Positions 34,652 to 43,998 of a DNA stretch of 64,000 nt are shown here, piece by piece; the first letter of the stretch is position 1; the number at the start of each line of letters is the position of its first letter. Source of the DNA: Sulfurimonas paralvinellae (lineage in GTDB: Bacteria; Campylobacterota; Campylobacteria; Campylobacterales; Sulfurimonadaceae); NCBI RefSeq assembly GCF_014905135.1, contig NZ_CP041406.1, positions 1,798,001 to 1,862,000 on the forward strand, in the 5' to 3' direction. The translations under genes were made by a program, and so were the position numbers. The notes under the pieces are model-generated. The model saw only the letters and a list, made by a program, of their open reading frames with translations. It ran no database searches and was not told the DNA's origin.

Positions 34652-35074
34652 TTACTTAGCAATTTGTGCAGTGTGAGGATGCTCAGCACCTGCATATACT
34701 TTTAATTTTTTAAGCATTTTAGCACCAAGCTTAGTTTTAGGAAGCATACCACGAGTCGCTAATTTGTATAGTTTCTCAGGATTTTTCTCTAAAAGCTCAG
34801 TCAATTTAACACTCTTAGTAGAACCGAAGTAACCAGAGTGAGAGAAGTACTCTTTGTTAGCGATTTTTCCAAGACCGTTGAATTTTGCTTTAGAAGCGTT
34901 GATGATTACTACATAATCACCACAGTCAATGTTAGGAGTAAAACATGCTTTGTTCTTACCACGAAGTATAGTAGCTACTTCAGTGATCATACGACCAAAA
35001 GTTTTACCTTCAGCATCAATCAAAACCCATTTTTGATCGATTTGTTCAGGAGTTGCAATTTTTGTAAATTTCAT
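34652..35074 (-). CDS. rplM: 50S ribosomal protein L13
   Basis: The 140-residue L13 has the [20 protein letters not shown] start, the [11 protein letters not shown] block, and the [21 protein letters not shown]-terminal motif. It is the first gene of the rplM-rpsI operon. The 251 bp upstream (35075-35325) hold the promoters of this operon and of the divergent porin-mod operon. Confidence 0.97.
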   Translation of the reverse strand: MKFTKIATPEQIDQKWVLIDAEGKTFGRMITEVATILRGKNKACFTPNIDCGDYVVIINASKAKFNGLGKIANKEYFSHSGYFGSTKSVKLTELLEKNPEKLYKLATRGMLPKTKLGAKMLKKLKVYAGAEHPHTAQIAK

Positions 35075-35274
35075 TCTTGAACCTTTCTTTAGGAATTTTT
35101 ATAACAAACACTATAAATGATTCTATAGTAAACATCTGTTTTAGTGGCGAAAGTATAACTGCATAAACTTATAAATAGCTGAATTTAAGTCATTTATAAG
35201 CTTTTTATTGTTGAAGCAAGTTGAGAATGAAATTATAACATATCTCCAATATTTACACTATTTTTCAGATACTT

Positions 35275-35288
35275 CGTACTATACTACG
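35275..35288. promoter_or_regulatory. palindrome upstream of porin-mod operon
   Basis: CGTACTATACTACG has inverted arms CGTA/TACG around CTATAC and lies 37 bp before the porin ATG, where it would overlap a promoter. A molybdate-responsive repressor site is possible given the operon, but it does not match the E. coli ModE consensus as I know it. Confidence 0.3.
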
Positions 35289-35325
35289 TCATTATATTAA
35301 CAAGATTATAAGGAAAGAACTTCCA

Positions 35326-36777
35326 ATGAAACGCAGATATTCATTATTGTTACTCTTCACTTTAACAGCATCTTTATCACAGGCAGAAGCAACACTTCCA
35401 AAACAGGCACTCAAAACAAATGGGCAGCTTATATACCAAGAACAAAAAACTGCAGAGATTTTCAAGGAGATGTTTCAGCAGGGTGATTTTTACGGCCGCC
35501 TTCGCAGTAACAACTTTTACTTCGGTTATGACCATGATGACAGCGGACACGAAAGTAATCTTGTCAGCTCCGTTGGTGCAAGTTTTGTTTTCAGATCTGC
35601 TTCTTTGAACAATTTTGACTTTACACTTGGCCTCTATGGATCCCAGGCTTTTTTCTCTGCCGATGATTTTAAGAACAACATATCTTTCGCAAAAGCGGCA
35701 AAAGATACTTTTAGCAGATACAAATACATAACAAACGGCTCAAAATCTCTCTTTGCATTCGGACAGGCCAACATCAGCTACAGCTACTCAAAAACAAACT
35801 TCAGAGCCGGCCGCCAGCTTGTTGAGACTTTTTATACAAAAAGCAATGATACGAAGATGATTCCAAACAGTTTTGACGGTCTTGTTGTCTCTTCAAAAGA
35901 TATCAAAAAAACAAAATTAACACTTGCCTATCTTGCTAAGCAGAAACTGCGTGACCATGAGTCTGCACACTCTGTTTTGATGTATGATGATTCCAATAGT
36001 GCCAACCACTCACAATGGACAGGCAATGATGATTCGGCAATGCACAAAGGATTGAGTTATACAAATCTAAAAGCAGCAGGAAAAAAAACAGATGCACCGC
36101 TTATTATTTTAGATGCACAAAACAACTCTGTAAAAAATCTTAAAATAAACTTCTCCTCATACGTTGTTCCCTCCTTGCTTTCTCAGGTAATGGGTGAACT
36201 CAACTACAAAATAGCACTTAAAAGCTTTTCCATCACACACAGTGTACGCTATATAGAACAGTTTGACAATGGAGCAGGAGATGTCGGTGGTGCTTCCATC
36301 ACAACAGATACAACAGGCTACAAAGATCCAAATTCACTAAACAGTGGTATGATTGCAGCAAGAATCGTCACAAAGATAGATGACTATAAACTAAATCTCG
36401 GTTACACGCAAGTACTCGACAAAGCAGACCTTGTAACACCGTGGCGAGGTTTTCCGACAGCCGGCTATACCCGTTCGATGGGAATGTATAACTGGCGTGC
36501 TAATGTCAAAAGTTATAGAATCGAACTTGTAAAAGGTGCCAATGCAAAAGGAATCTATACAAAACCTTTTTTGCAGACTTCTGTTTTATATATGGACGGA
36601 GATACAAATAAAAAGGAAACTGATTCTATGTTCTACTATGCAGGTATCGTGCAGAACATTCCTTCCATGCAGGAACTTCAGTACAGAGTTCGTTTAGGCT
36701 GGCGTGATTTTATCGGTGATTCTTCCCAAGTATCAGATTATCTTGATGCCCGGTTTGAGCTGAACTATCTCTTTTGA
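35326..36777 (+). CDS. outer-membrane porin (OprD-like) heading the molybdate operon
   Basis: The 483-residue protein has a signal peptide (MKRRYSLLLLFTLTASLSQAEA). OprD-like barrel features follow, such as FYGRLRSNNFYFGYD, FRAGRQLVET and the terminal FELNYLF. It lies 14 bp upstream of modA with a ribosome-binding site (AAAGGA), so it is probably in one operon with modA-TOBE-modB-modC. I infer a role in oxyanion entry across the outer membrane. It shares the GRQ-x-x-ET block with the porin at 139. Confidence 0.78.
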   Translation: MKRRYSLLLLFTLTASLSQAEATLPKQALKTNGQLIYQEQKTAEIFKEMFQQGDFYGRLRSNNFYFGYDHDDSGHESNLVSSVGASFVFRSASLNNFDFTLGLYGSQAFFSADDFKNNISFAKAAKDTFSRYKYITNGSKSLFAFGQANISYSYSKTNFRAGRQLVETFYTKSNDTKMIPNSFDGLVVSSKDIKKTKLTLAYLAKQKLRDHESAHSVLMYDDSNSANHSQWTGNDDSAMHKGLSYTNLKAAGKKTDAPLIILDAQNNSVKNLKINFSSYVVPSLLSQVMGELNYKIALKSFSITHSVRYIEQFDNGAGDVGGASITTDTTGYKDPNSLNSGMIAARIVTKIDDYKLNLGYTQVLDKADLVTPWRGFPTAGYTRSMGMYNWRANVKSYRIELVKGANAKGIYTKPFLQTSVLYMDGDTNKKETDSMFYYAGIVQNIPSMQELQYRVRLGWRDFIGDSSQVSDYLDARFELNYLF

Positions 36778-36791
36778 ATACTTAAAGGAAT

Positions 36792-37547
36792 ATGGTGAAA
36801 AAAATATTTATAACGCTTTTACTACTGAGTGTAACACTTTTTGCACAGAAGATTACTATCTTTGCGGCAAGTGACCTGAAGTTTGCGCTTGACACCATTA
36901 AAGCAGATTTTTTAAAAGCCCACAAGAACGACACCATCAACATCATCTACGGATCTTCCGGTAAAGGGCGTGTCCAGATAGAACGCGGTGCACCCTACGA
37001 CATCTATTTTTCGGCAAATATGGATTATGTAAAGTATCTTTACAACAAAGGCTTCATCATCACCAAGCCAAAACTTTACGCCATCGGCAGACTCGTTATC
37101 TGGAGTAAGAACAAAAATTTTCAATCAGCAAAAAGTTTTGAAAACTTCACACAGCCATGGGTCAATAAGATTACCATTGCAAACCCAAACCACGCTCCTT
37201 ATGGACAAAAAGCAAAACAGGCACTGCAGAGCATGCATCTTTATAAAAAACTAAAGCCAAAGATCGTCTTTGGAGAAAACATCTCACAAACTACCAATTA
37301 CATCAACATCAAAGCGGCAGATATCGGCATCATCGCTCTTTCACTTGCTCTTGCTCCAAACATCAGACAAAGTCCGTTTCATGACTATTACCTCATCGAT
37401 GATAGTCTGCATGAGCCACTTTATCAGGGGTATGGCATAACAAGTCATGCAAAATCCTCCTCTTTGGCACAGGAGTTTATCAGCTTCTTTCAGCAAGCCG
37501 ATTCGCAAAAGATCATGCGTGCCTACGGATTTAAAGTAGCAAAATGA
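36792..37547 (+). CDS. modA: molybdate/tungstate ABC transporter, periplasmic binding protein
   Basis: The 251-residue protein has a signal peptide and the ModA start KITIFAASDLKFALDTI. The GSSGKGRVQIERGAPYDIYFSAN oxyanion-binding loops follow, then IANPNHAPYG and a C-terminal lobe (HEPLYQGYGI). It delivers molybdate or tungstate to ModBC. It overlaps the next gene by four bases. Confidence 0.92.
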   Translation: MVKKIFITLLLLSVTLFAQKITIFAASDLKFALDTIKADFLKAHKNDTINIIYGSSGKGRVQIERGAPYDIYFSANMDYVKYLYNKGFIITKPKLYAIGRLVIWSKNKNFQSAKSFENFTQPWVNKITIANPNHAPYGQKAKQALQSMHLYKKLKPKIVFGENISQTTNYINIKAADIGIIALSLALAPNIRQSPFHDYYLIDDSLHEPLYQGYGITSHAKSSSLAQEFISFFQQADSQKIMRAYGFKVAK

Positions 37548-37945
37548 ACACAATTGTCACAAACGTCACAGCCATAGAAAATGTCAACAACCTGACACTG
37601 CTTCACTGTGAATCCCATACGACAGCAATTGTTATGATGAGTTTGAAGCTCAATCCAGACATCAGACAAGGCAGCCAGGTAGCACTGGCTGTCAAGCCAA
37701 CAAATATCATCCTTGCAAAAGAACATCCACAACAAACAAGCTGCGAAAATATCCTTCACGCAACTGTAAAAACAGTCGAAGCCGGTGAACTGCTCTGTAG
37801 TGTAACCGTATCTTTTGAAGAGACAATCCTTGAAGCGATCATAACTCGCGAAGCACACAACAGACTTCTTTTAAAACAAGGGGATGCCGTTTCACTTCTC
37901 ATTGGGGCAAATGATATCTACATTCAGGAGATACTCGATGTTTAA
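37544..37945 (+). CDS. TOBE/Mop-domain molybdate-binding protein
   Basis: The 133-residue protein is made of two Mop-like domains (about 1-65 and 70-133). They are marked by NTIVTNVTAIENVNNLTLL / ALAVKPTNIILAKE and ILHATVKTVEAGELLCSV / VSLLIGANDIYIQEIL. Such proteins bind molybdate as oligomers and act as storage or sensing partners of ModABC. It overlaps modA by four bases, and its stop overlaps the modB start. Confidence 0.78.
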   Translation: MNTIVTNVTAIENVNNLTLLHCESHTTAIVMMSLKLNPDIRQGSQVALAVKPTNIILAKEHPQQTSCENILHATVKTVEAGELLCSVTVSFEETILEAIITREAHNRLLLKQGDAVSLLIGANDIYIQEILDV

Positions 37946-38630
37946 GACTCTTAGCAACCTTGATTTCATGCCCTTTCTCATCTCTTTCAAACTGGCATTT
38001 ATCACCTCTGCTATTCTTTTTGTCTTTGCTCTGCCTTTAGCTTGGTATCTCTCACAGACAAAGTCACGCTCAAAGCCTTTTATTGAAGCAGTGACTGCCC
38101 TGCCTATTGTTCTGCCCCCTTCTGTTTTAGGTTTTTATATGCTCTGGGCATTTTCTTTCAACTCGCCGCTGGGTGCTTTTTTTGAAGATATCTTCGGCGT
38201 AAAACTCGCCTTTAGTTTTACGGGCATCGTCATTGCAAGTTGTTTTTACTCCCTGCCATTTATGGTACAGCCGCTGCAAAACGGTTTTGAAAGTCTCAAC
38301 AAAAATATGCTTGAAGCCAGTTACATCGCAGGCAAAAGCAAAGTGACAACGCTTTTTAAAGTTGCCCTGCCAAATATGAAACCAGCACTTCTAACGGCCA
38401 TCATTGTCACCTTTGCCCATACTGTCGGTGAGTTCGGTGTTGTTTTAATGGTCGGAGGCAGCATACCGGGTGAGACAAAAGTCGCCTCAGTCGCTATCTA
38501 TGATATGGTAGAGGTTATGGACTATACTGCTGCGCATATCTACAGCGCTATCATGCTTATCATCTCTTTTATCGTGCTCTTTAGTGTCTATCTTTTCAAT
38601 GCACGTCAAAACAAAAGGTTTGGATTATGA
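37938..38630 (+). CDS. modB: molybdate ABC transporter permease
   Basis: The 230-residue permease has about five to six membrane spans. The EAA-type loop for the ATPase reads LEASYIAGKSKVTTLFKVALPNM, seen in parts here at about residues 133-155. I choose ATG 37938 (MFKTLSNL), preceded by AGGAG. The longer frame from 37884 overlaps the TOBE gene by 62 bases. Its stop overlaps modC by ATGA. Confidence 0.92.
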   Translation: MFKTLSNLDFMPFLISFKLAFITSAILFVFALPLAWYLSQTKSRSKPFIEAVTALPIVLPPSVLGFYMLWAFSFNSPLGAFFEDIFGVKLAFSFTGIVIASCFYSLPFMVQPLQNGFESLNKNMLEASYIAGKSKVTTLFKVALPNMKPALLTAIIVTFAHTVGEFGVVLMVGGSIPGETKVASVAIYDMVEVMDYTAAHIYSAIMLIISFIVLFSVYLFNARQNKRFGL

Positions 38631-39475
38631 TAGATATCAAGATTCAAAAAAAGCTCTATGGCGCAAAAGGTCTTATGCCCCTTCAGGTAGATCTGCAGAT
38701 ACAAGAGGGAGAATTCGTTGCACTCAGCGGTACAAGCGGCAGTGGGAAAACAACACTCCTGCGAATCTTGGCAGGTCTTGAAGAAGCATCAGGCGAGATT
38801 CAGGTCGGCAGTGAAATCTGGCTGCGTGAGCAAAAAGCACTGCCGCCGCAAAAAAGAGAGATAGGCTTTGTATTTCAGGATTATGCCCTTTTTGAGAACA
38901 TGACCATCGAGCAAAATCTCCTCTTCGTTGCCAATAATACAAACCTTGCTGCACATCTTTTGGAACTTACCGAATTGCGTGAGCTTAAAAACAGGTACCC
39001 CTCTTCACTCAGCGGGGGACAAAAACAGCGCGTGAGCATCTGCCGCGCTCTGATGCGAAAACCAAAAATCTTGCTGCTCGATGAGCCTCTCTCCGCACTC
39101 GATGCTGCCATGCGTGCAAAACTCCAAAATGAACTGCTCACACTGCACAAAGAGTTTGGTACGACTACCATTATGGTCAGCCACGATCCAAGTGAGATAT
39201 ATCGCTTGGCTTCACGTGTTGTTGTCTTGGATAACGGCAGCATAACCAATGACGGAAAACCGACCGAAGTCCTTCTCAAACGCCAAGGGAGTCAAAAGTT
39301 CTCATTTGAAGGAGAATTGCTTGAGATAAAAAAGGTTGATGTTATTTATATTGCTATTGTAGCCATCGGTCAACAGTTAGTCGAAATTGTAATATCACAA
39401 GAAGAAGCAAAAAACCTTCAAATCGGAGACACAGTCAATGTTTCAACAAAGGCTTTCAACCCAAATTTAACATAA
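38627..39475 (+). CDS. modC: molybdate ABC transporter ATPase
   Basis: The 282-residue ATPase has Walker A LSGTSGSGKTTLLR, Q-loop FVFQDYALF, signature SLSGGQKQRVSICRAL, Walker B ILLLDEPLSALD and the switch His in VSHDPSEIYR. A C-terminal Mop-like domain (about 225-282) follows. Degenerate copies of its 3' part occur at 41352-41567 and 44186-44390, the marks of repeated insertions downstream of this gene. Confidence 0.94.
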   Translation: MIDIKIQKKLYGAKGLMPLQVDLQIQEGEFVALSGTSGSGKTTLLRILAGLEEASGEIQVGSEIWLREQKALPPQKREIGFVFQDYALFENMTIEQNLLFVANNTNLAAHLLELTELRELKNRYPSSLSGGQKQRVSICRALMRKPKILLLDEPLSALDAAMRAKLQNELLTLHKEFGTTTIMVSHDPSEIYRLASRVVVLDNGSITNDGKPTEVLLKRQGSQKFSFEGELLEIKKVDVIYIAIVAIGQQLVEIVISQEEAKNLQIGDTVNVSTKAFNPNLT

Positions 39476-39561
39476 TTATCCCCCCTATATTTTTAATAAT
39501 TTTTTAATATTAAAAGTGATATTATGATTAATATAACTATTTTTAATATTAAGGATAAAAA

Positions 39562-41220
39562 TTGTCCTCTAATTTTTGGGAAATATTACTAGTTGATGAC
39601 GATGAAAAATTTCATCAGATAGTAGCAGAAAGTTTTGATGAAATTTTCATAAACGATAAAAAAGTAAAAATGCTTCATGCCAGAAATGCACAAGAAGCAA
39701 AAAAAATTTTACAACAATATTCTGATATTGCCATTGCCTTTATAGATATTGCCATGCATACACCTGATGCCGGCTTAGACTTAGTAAACTACATAAGACA
39801 GACACTTTACAATAGTTCTATGCGAATTGTAATCATTAACAGTGATGATTCACCTGTACCCGCAAGTGATATTATAGCCCATTATGATATCAACGATTAT
39901 AAAGACAGCCGATGCATAAAATCCCAAAGACTTTTTACAACTATTCGTACGGCTATTAAACAATACCAACAATTTAAAGACCTCAAAGACAAAAGAGATG
40001 AAATCTATAAAAAAATGACGACGAATGAAATCACCTCATTACCCAATAGAATGAAACTCAGCGAAAATCTTGACACTATCGGAGGGAAATCTCTTATCCT
40101 TATCAATATTGATGATTTTAGCCTTATTAATAATCACAACGGTTTTGAATTTGGTGATGAAGTTTTAAAATCTTTTGCCAAATTTCTCATTGAAAAATAT
40201 TCCAGATATGCTGAAGTCTATCATTTAGAAGCAGATAAATTTGCTTTATTATGCCTGCAATCAGACACGAGTCATACGCAAGAAGAGAGTATATCAATAA
40301 TTAAAGAAGATATATACAAACATGAATTTAATGTAAAAGATGTAAAATTTCACTTAACCGCAACACTTGGAGCTGTTTTAGATGAGCGAGGCAATATCAT
40401 CCAAAAAGCTGAATTTGCATTAAAAGAAGCAAGGCTTTATGGTAAAAACAATGCAAAGAAATATAGTGATGACTTACAGATAGTAAGAACAATTCACTCA
40501 AATTCCATATGGACAGGTCGTATTCGAGAAGCTATTGCACACAACAACATACTAGCATACTTTCAACCCATACAAAATGCTAAAAATGGAAAAATAGAAA
40601 AATATGAAACCCTTGTCCGCTTAAAATATGAAAATGAAATATACTCTCCTTTTCATTTTTTAGATGCCGCGCTGTATAGCGGACAAATGTTTGAAATATT
40701 CAAAGTAATGTTAAGTGGAGCCTGCCAAAAAGCACAGACAACAGCTTCTGTTCTCAGTATTAATATAAGTGAATATGATTTAAAACATCCTAAATTTCTT
40801 CAAACCATTCATAAAACCATACAATCATATGACATTTCTTCTCAACAGATTGTTTTTGAAATTCTTGAAAATAATAGTATCTCAAGGGATAAAAACATAC
40901 AAAATACACTCAATATCCTCCATCAAGATGGTTTCAACTTAGCTATAGATGATTTTGGAGCTGATTGTTCCAACTTTGCACAACTCAACAACTTACCAAT
41001 CAATTTCATAAAGATAGACGGCCAGTTTATCAAAAATATTATTGAAGATAAAAATTCACAAATCGTGACAAAAACCATACTCGATTATGCTCATCAAAAA
41101 GGTATTCCTGTTGTCGCAGAGTTTGTTTGTTCAAAAGAGATCTATGAGTATGTCAAAGAGATAGGTGTAGATTTTCTACAAGGCTATTATATTTCCGAAC
41201 CTAAACCCGAACTAATCTAA
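39562..41220 (+). CDS. response-regulator-like protein with degenerate GGDEF and EAL-type domains
   Basis: The 552-residue protein starts at TTG 39562 with AAGGA upstream. Domains are a REC-like domain (ILLVDDDEKFHQIV; phospho-acceptor in AFIDIAMHT), a GGDEF domain without the GGDEF motif (LEADKFALL), and an EAL-type domain. In the last, EAL reads ETL (KYETLVRLKYE), but AIDDFGADCSNF and FIKIDGQFI are kept. VAEFVCS replaces the usual VAEGVE. It probably binds cyclic-di-GMP or GTP or signals by contact; phosphodiesterase activity is uncertain. It is the first block inserted between modC and addA. Confidence 0.82.
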   Translation: MSSNFWEILLVDDDEKFHQIVAESFDEIFINDKKVKMLHARNAQEAKKILQQYSDIAIAFIDIAMHTPDAGLDLVNYIRQTLYNSSMRIVIINSDDSPVPASDIIAHYDINDYKDSRCIKSQRLFTTIRTAIKQYQQFKDLKDKRDEIYKKMTTNEITSLPNRMKLSENLDTIGGKSLILINIDDFSLINNHNGFEFGDEVLKSFAKFLIEKYSRYAEVYHLEADKFALLCLQSDTSHTQEESISIIKEDIYKHEFNVKDVKFHLTATLGAVLDERGNIIQKAEFALKEARLYGKNNAKKYSDDLQIVRTIHSNSIWTGRIREAIAHNNILAYFQPIQNAKNGKIEKYETLVRLKYENEIYSPFHFLDAALYSGQMFEIFKVMLSGACQKAQTTASVLSINISEYDLKHPKFLQTIHKTIQSYDISSQQIVFEILENNSISRDKNIQNTLNILHQDGFNLAIDDFGADCSNFAQLNNLPINFIKIDGQFIKNIIEDKNSQIVTKTILDYAHQKGIPVVAEFVCSKEIYEYVKEIGVDFLQGYYISEPKPELI

Positions 41221-41279
41221 CTTCATCACTTAATATATAACATATACAGCCTTCTACAGTACATCCAGTTATCTCTTCC

Positions 41280-41348
41280 ACTGCTTACGGTGTTTGTCCT
41301 GAAAGTTCATGGCGCTTGTATAATCTATCAGGTTTAAAAAATTCTGCT
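41280..41348 (-). pseudogene. addA 3'-end fragment (scar 1)
   Basis: Bases 41280-41326 resemble addA at about 48200-48245 (CTGCTTACG-TGTTTGTC-TGAAAGTTCATGGC). Bases 41327-41348 then match addA at about 48345-48366 (ATCAGGTTTAAAAA-TTC), with the part between deleted. Weaker similarity extends left to about 41245. Orientation is the same as real addA. It is noncoding debris directly followed by a modC fragment. Confidence 0.78.
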
Positions 41349-41351
41349 ACT

Positions 41352-41567
41352 CAATGACGGAAAACCGTCAGAAGTCCTTCTCAAACGACAAGAAAGTCAA
41401 AAGTTCTCGTTTGAAGGTGAACTGCTCGAGATAAAAAAGTCAATGTTATCTATATTGCCATTGTCACCATCGAGCAACAGCTCACAGAAGTTGTCCTCTC
41501 TAAAGACGAAGCAGCCAAACTCACAGTCGTTGTGATACAGTGACGCTTAGTATAAAAGCCTTTCAAC
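41352..41567 (+). pseudogene. modC 3'-end fragment (scar 1)
   Basis: This region is similar throughout to modC 39247-39466, beginning CAATGACGGAAAACCG and including GAAGTCCTTCTCAAACG and GCCTTTCAACC at the end. Small indels break the frame. It covers the Mop-like C-terminal domain only. The divergence from the intact copy suggests an old duplication or DNA from a related strain. Confidence 0.85.
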
Positions 41568-41640
41568 CAACGCTATCTTCTTAGCTTCTTTTAATTCCAT
41601 TATGTTATTATTTAACATTTCAAAATAAAAAGGATCTCTT

Positions 41641-42630
41641 TTGCAAAGAAAAAGCATATTGAGTGTACTCGGAATCGCGCTGATGTTGAGTGCCTGTGCA
41701 ACTGTACAAAAAAGTGAAGAACATGAGGTGCCAAAAAGCTCTGCTGTTGTTAAGAGTAAGAGCATAGAAGCAAAAGAAGCCAACGCTGGCAAACCGACCG
41801 GAATCAAAAGAAAAGTGGCTATCGCCCGTTTTACAAATGAAACACGCTATGGACAGAGTTTTTTCATTGATAAAGACAACAACCGTATCGGAAAACAGGC
41901 AATGGATATTCTCTCTGCAAAACTGTTCCAGACAGGAAAGTTCATCATGCTTGAACGTGCTGATCTATCAAAGATAGATGATGAACTCAAGATGAAAGAT
42001 CATAAAAAACTTGACAATGCCGCTGATTATATCATTCTGGGTTCCATCACGGAATTTGGACGTAAAGAGGTGAGTGATGTCGGTCTATTCAGCCGTGTTA
42101 AAAAACAGGAAGCCTTTGCCCGTGTGCATATCCGCATCGTCGATGTAAGCACCGGAGAGATCATCTACTCAGACGAAGGTAAAGGAACTGCTTTTAGTGA
42201 AGCAGGAAATGTAATGGGTGTCGGTGACAAAGCGGGATACGATTCACAACTCAACGATAAAGCCATTGATGCAGCCATTTCCGATCTTGCTTCAAATATC
42301 ATCGAACATATGCTTGACAAACCATGGAGAGGCTACATTTTGGATTACCAAGACGGCAATCTCATCATTTCTGGCGGAAAAAGCCAAAACATCAAAGCAG
42401 GCGATAGATTTGATGTTTATGTACAAGGTAAAAAGGTCACAAACCCACAAACACATATGACCATAACCCTTCCGGGCAAAAAACTGGCAACAATAGAAGT
42501 AGTCACAACACTTGGAGACAGACCGGAAAATGAAGTTTCACTGACAAAGATAGTCAGCGGTAATTTAGACAGCTATATAAAATCGAAAGATTTTTCAAAG
42601 CTGTACATTGAAGTAGGAGCATCAAAATGA
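41641..42630 (+). CDS. CsgG/HfaB-like outer-membrane lipoprotein
   Basis: The 329-residue protein starts at TTG 41641 (AAAAGGA upstream) and has a lipoprotein signal with LMLSACAT. The CsgG-type core reads KVAIARFTNETRYGQSF, LFQTGKFIMLERADLSKI, ADYIILGSITEFG and ARVHIRIVDVSTGEIIYSDEG. CsgG proteins form outer-membrane secretion pores or related assemblies. It starts a four-gene lipoprotein operon (ATGA overlap with the next gene). In Neisseria and others this set (CsgG, DUF4810, DUF799) recurs without curli genes, and its role is unsettled. Confidence 0.85.
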   Translation: MQRKSILSVLGIALMLSACATVQKSEEHEVPKSSAVVKSKSIEAKEANAGKPTGIKRKVAIARFTNETRYGQSFFIDKDNNRIGKQAMDILSAKLFQTGKFIMLERADLSKIDDELKMKDHKKLDNAADYIILGSITEFGRKEVSDVGLFSRVKKQEAFARVHIRIVDVSTGEIIYSDEGKGTAFSEAGNVMGVGDKAGYDSQLNDKAIDAAISDLASNIIEHMLDKPWRGYILDYQDGNLIISGGKSQNIKAGDRFDVYVQGKKVTNPQTHMTITLPGKKLATIEVVTTLGDRPENEVSLTKIVSGNLDSYIKSKDFSKLYIEVGASK

Positions 42631-42926
42631 AGTACATCATTGCAATAATAGCGTTTATATCTCTTCTTGGCCTTAGTGGTTGCGGATACAAAGAGGGCGT
42701 ACGTACAGCTGCAGCAAAATCACATCTCTATTTTACAGGCGACACCTCAAATGTTCTTGTATCGATCGATAATTCAGAAAAATTTCCTGTAAAAAGCGGT
42801 ATAGACCATCTCTATAATGTCGCTCCGGGAAAACATTTGGTTCAGGTATACAGAGACGACAAACTCATTGTCAAAATAGAGATCTTCGTAAGTGACGGTG
42901 TATCCAAAGAGATAGAGGTAAGATAA
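42627..42926 (+). CDS. small lipoprotein (99 aa)
   Basis: A lipoprotein signal (FISLLGLSGCGYKEG) is followed by a short beta-rich domain with PEGA-like features (VAPGKHLVQVYRDDKLIVK). It lies between the CsgG-like and DUF4810 genes, overlapping the first by four bases, so it is a fourth component of this outer-membrane lipoprotein set. No enzyme motif is visible. Confidence 0.68.
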   Translation: MKYIIAIIAFISLLGLSGCGYKEGVRTAAAKSHLYFTGDTSNVLVSIDNSEKFPVKSGIDHLYNVAPGKHLVQVYRDDKLIVKIEIFVSDGVSKEIEVR

Positions 42927-42929
42927 TAG

Positions 42930-43316
42930 ATGCGCAAAAACAATCTTATTTTTCCAAGCATACTTTTTGCCGCCTTGTTTATGGCAGGATGCAGCTCACA
43001 TAATCAGGCTCTATACAACTATGGCACATATAGTGAAAGTTACTACAGCGATGTGAAAGATCATACACACGAATCCCAGCTCGCCCTGCAAAAATCTATA
43101 GAAGATGCCATTCAAAATGCTCAGGACAGCACATCAGGAAGAGTAGCACCCGGTCTTTATGCAAATCTCGGTTACATCTACCTCAAAAAGGGACAAAGCA
43201 AACTCGCTGTTGAAAACTTCAAAAAAGAGAAAGTACTCTATCCGGAATCTGCGAAACTCATGGATATGCTCATCAAAAAAGTAGCAATGGCAGAGGAGGA
43301 TAAAAATGAAAAATAG
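42930..43316 (+). CDS. DUF4810-type lipoprotein
   Basis: The 128-residue protein has the lipobox FMAGCSSH and the typical LYNYGTYSESYYSDVKD block. A TPR-like helical tail follows (GLYANLGYIYLKKGQSKLAVENF, seen in parts). The DUF4810 protein regularly accompanies CsgG-like and DUF799 lipoproteins. Its end overlaps the next gene by 11 bases. Confidence 0.82.
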   Translation: MRKNNLIFPSILFAALFMAGCSSHNQALYNYGTYSESYYSDVKDHTHESQLALQKSIEDAIQNAQDSTSGRVAPGLYANLGYIYLKKGQSKLAVENFKKEKVLYPESAKLMDMLIKKVAMAEEDKNEK

Positions 43317-43998
43317 ACTCACACTTTATACTCTGTTCCTGTTTTTAGTGGCTCTGTTAAGCGGTTGTGCAGGCACAACACCGACTACAAAAGGCTCGGC
43401 ATTTCCGAAAATGTATGAAGAGCAGCCTCGCTCTATTCTCATACTGCCGCCAATGAATGAAAGTAGTGACGCAGAAGCGAAGTCTTATTATATGACAACT
43501 GTCGAGGTCCCTTTTGCACAGATGGGTTACTATGTTTTTCCTGTTGAAATGGTCAGTGATATCATGAAACAAGAGGGTGTATATGATACGGAACTTCTCT
43601 ACAATATGCCGCTTGATAAATTTTATGAATACTTTGGTGCCGATGCGGTACTCTTTACCAAGATCAAGCAGTGGAAGGTCTCTTATGCCGTCATAGCATC
43701 ATCACTAACCGTCTCCATCGAAGCTGTGTTAAAATCAACAAAGACAAATCAGGAATTATGGAGATATTATGATACAATCGTTGTCGATCTAAGCGGCGGT
43801 AACAGCGGCGGCGGTATCGGCGGGCTTATAGCCAGTGCTATTGCAACAGCTATCAACACTGCAGCTGCAGACTATGTAACCTATGCAAGAGTGGCAAATT
43901 CCCATATCGTTTTTGCCCTGCCTGCCGGACCTTACAGCCCTCTTTATATGCAGGATCAAAGCATTCAAATTACCGATAAAAGAGCGAAAGAGAAATAA
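43306..43998 (+). CDS. DUF799/GNA1162-type lipoprotein
   Basis: The 230-residue protein has a lipobox (ALLSGCAGT) and the family core SILILPPMNESSDAEAKSYY, TTVEVPFAQMGYYVFPVE, LLYNMPLDKFYEYFGADAVLF and a glycine-rich GGNSGGGIGGLIASAIATAI helix. GNA1162 of Neisseria is surface-located and forms part of an outer-membrane assembly. It is the last gene of the four-gene set; a strong hairpin at 44016-44043 follows. Confidence 0.83.
   Translation: MKNRLTLYTLFLFLVALLSGCAGTTPTTKGSAFPKMYEEQPRSILILPPMNESSDAEAKSYYMTTVEVPFAQMGYYVFPVEMVSDIMKQEGVYDTELLYNMPLDKFYEYFGADAVLFTKIKQWKVSYAVIASSLTVSIEAVLKSTKTNQELWRYYDTIVVDLSGGNSGGGIGGLIASAIATAINTAAADYVTYARVANSHIVFALPAGPYSPLYMQDQSIQITDKRAKEK

Noticed and set aside
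35275-35288. ModE operator
   Set aside because: Position fits, but arms CGTA/TACG do not match the ModE consensus I know. It is kept only as an unnamed palindrome.
37884-37937. longer start for modB
   Set aside because: It would overlap the TOBE gene by 62 bases and has no ribosome-binding site. ATG 37938 with AGGAG upstream is better.
41352-41567. functional small Mop-domain gene
   Set aside because: Strong similarity to the modC 3' end, but indels break the frame and there is no start signal. It is treated as a scar.
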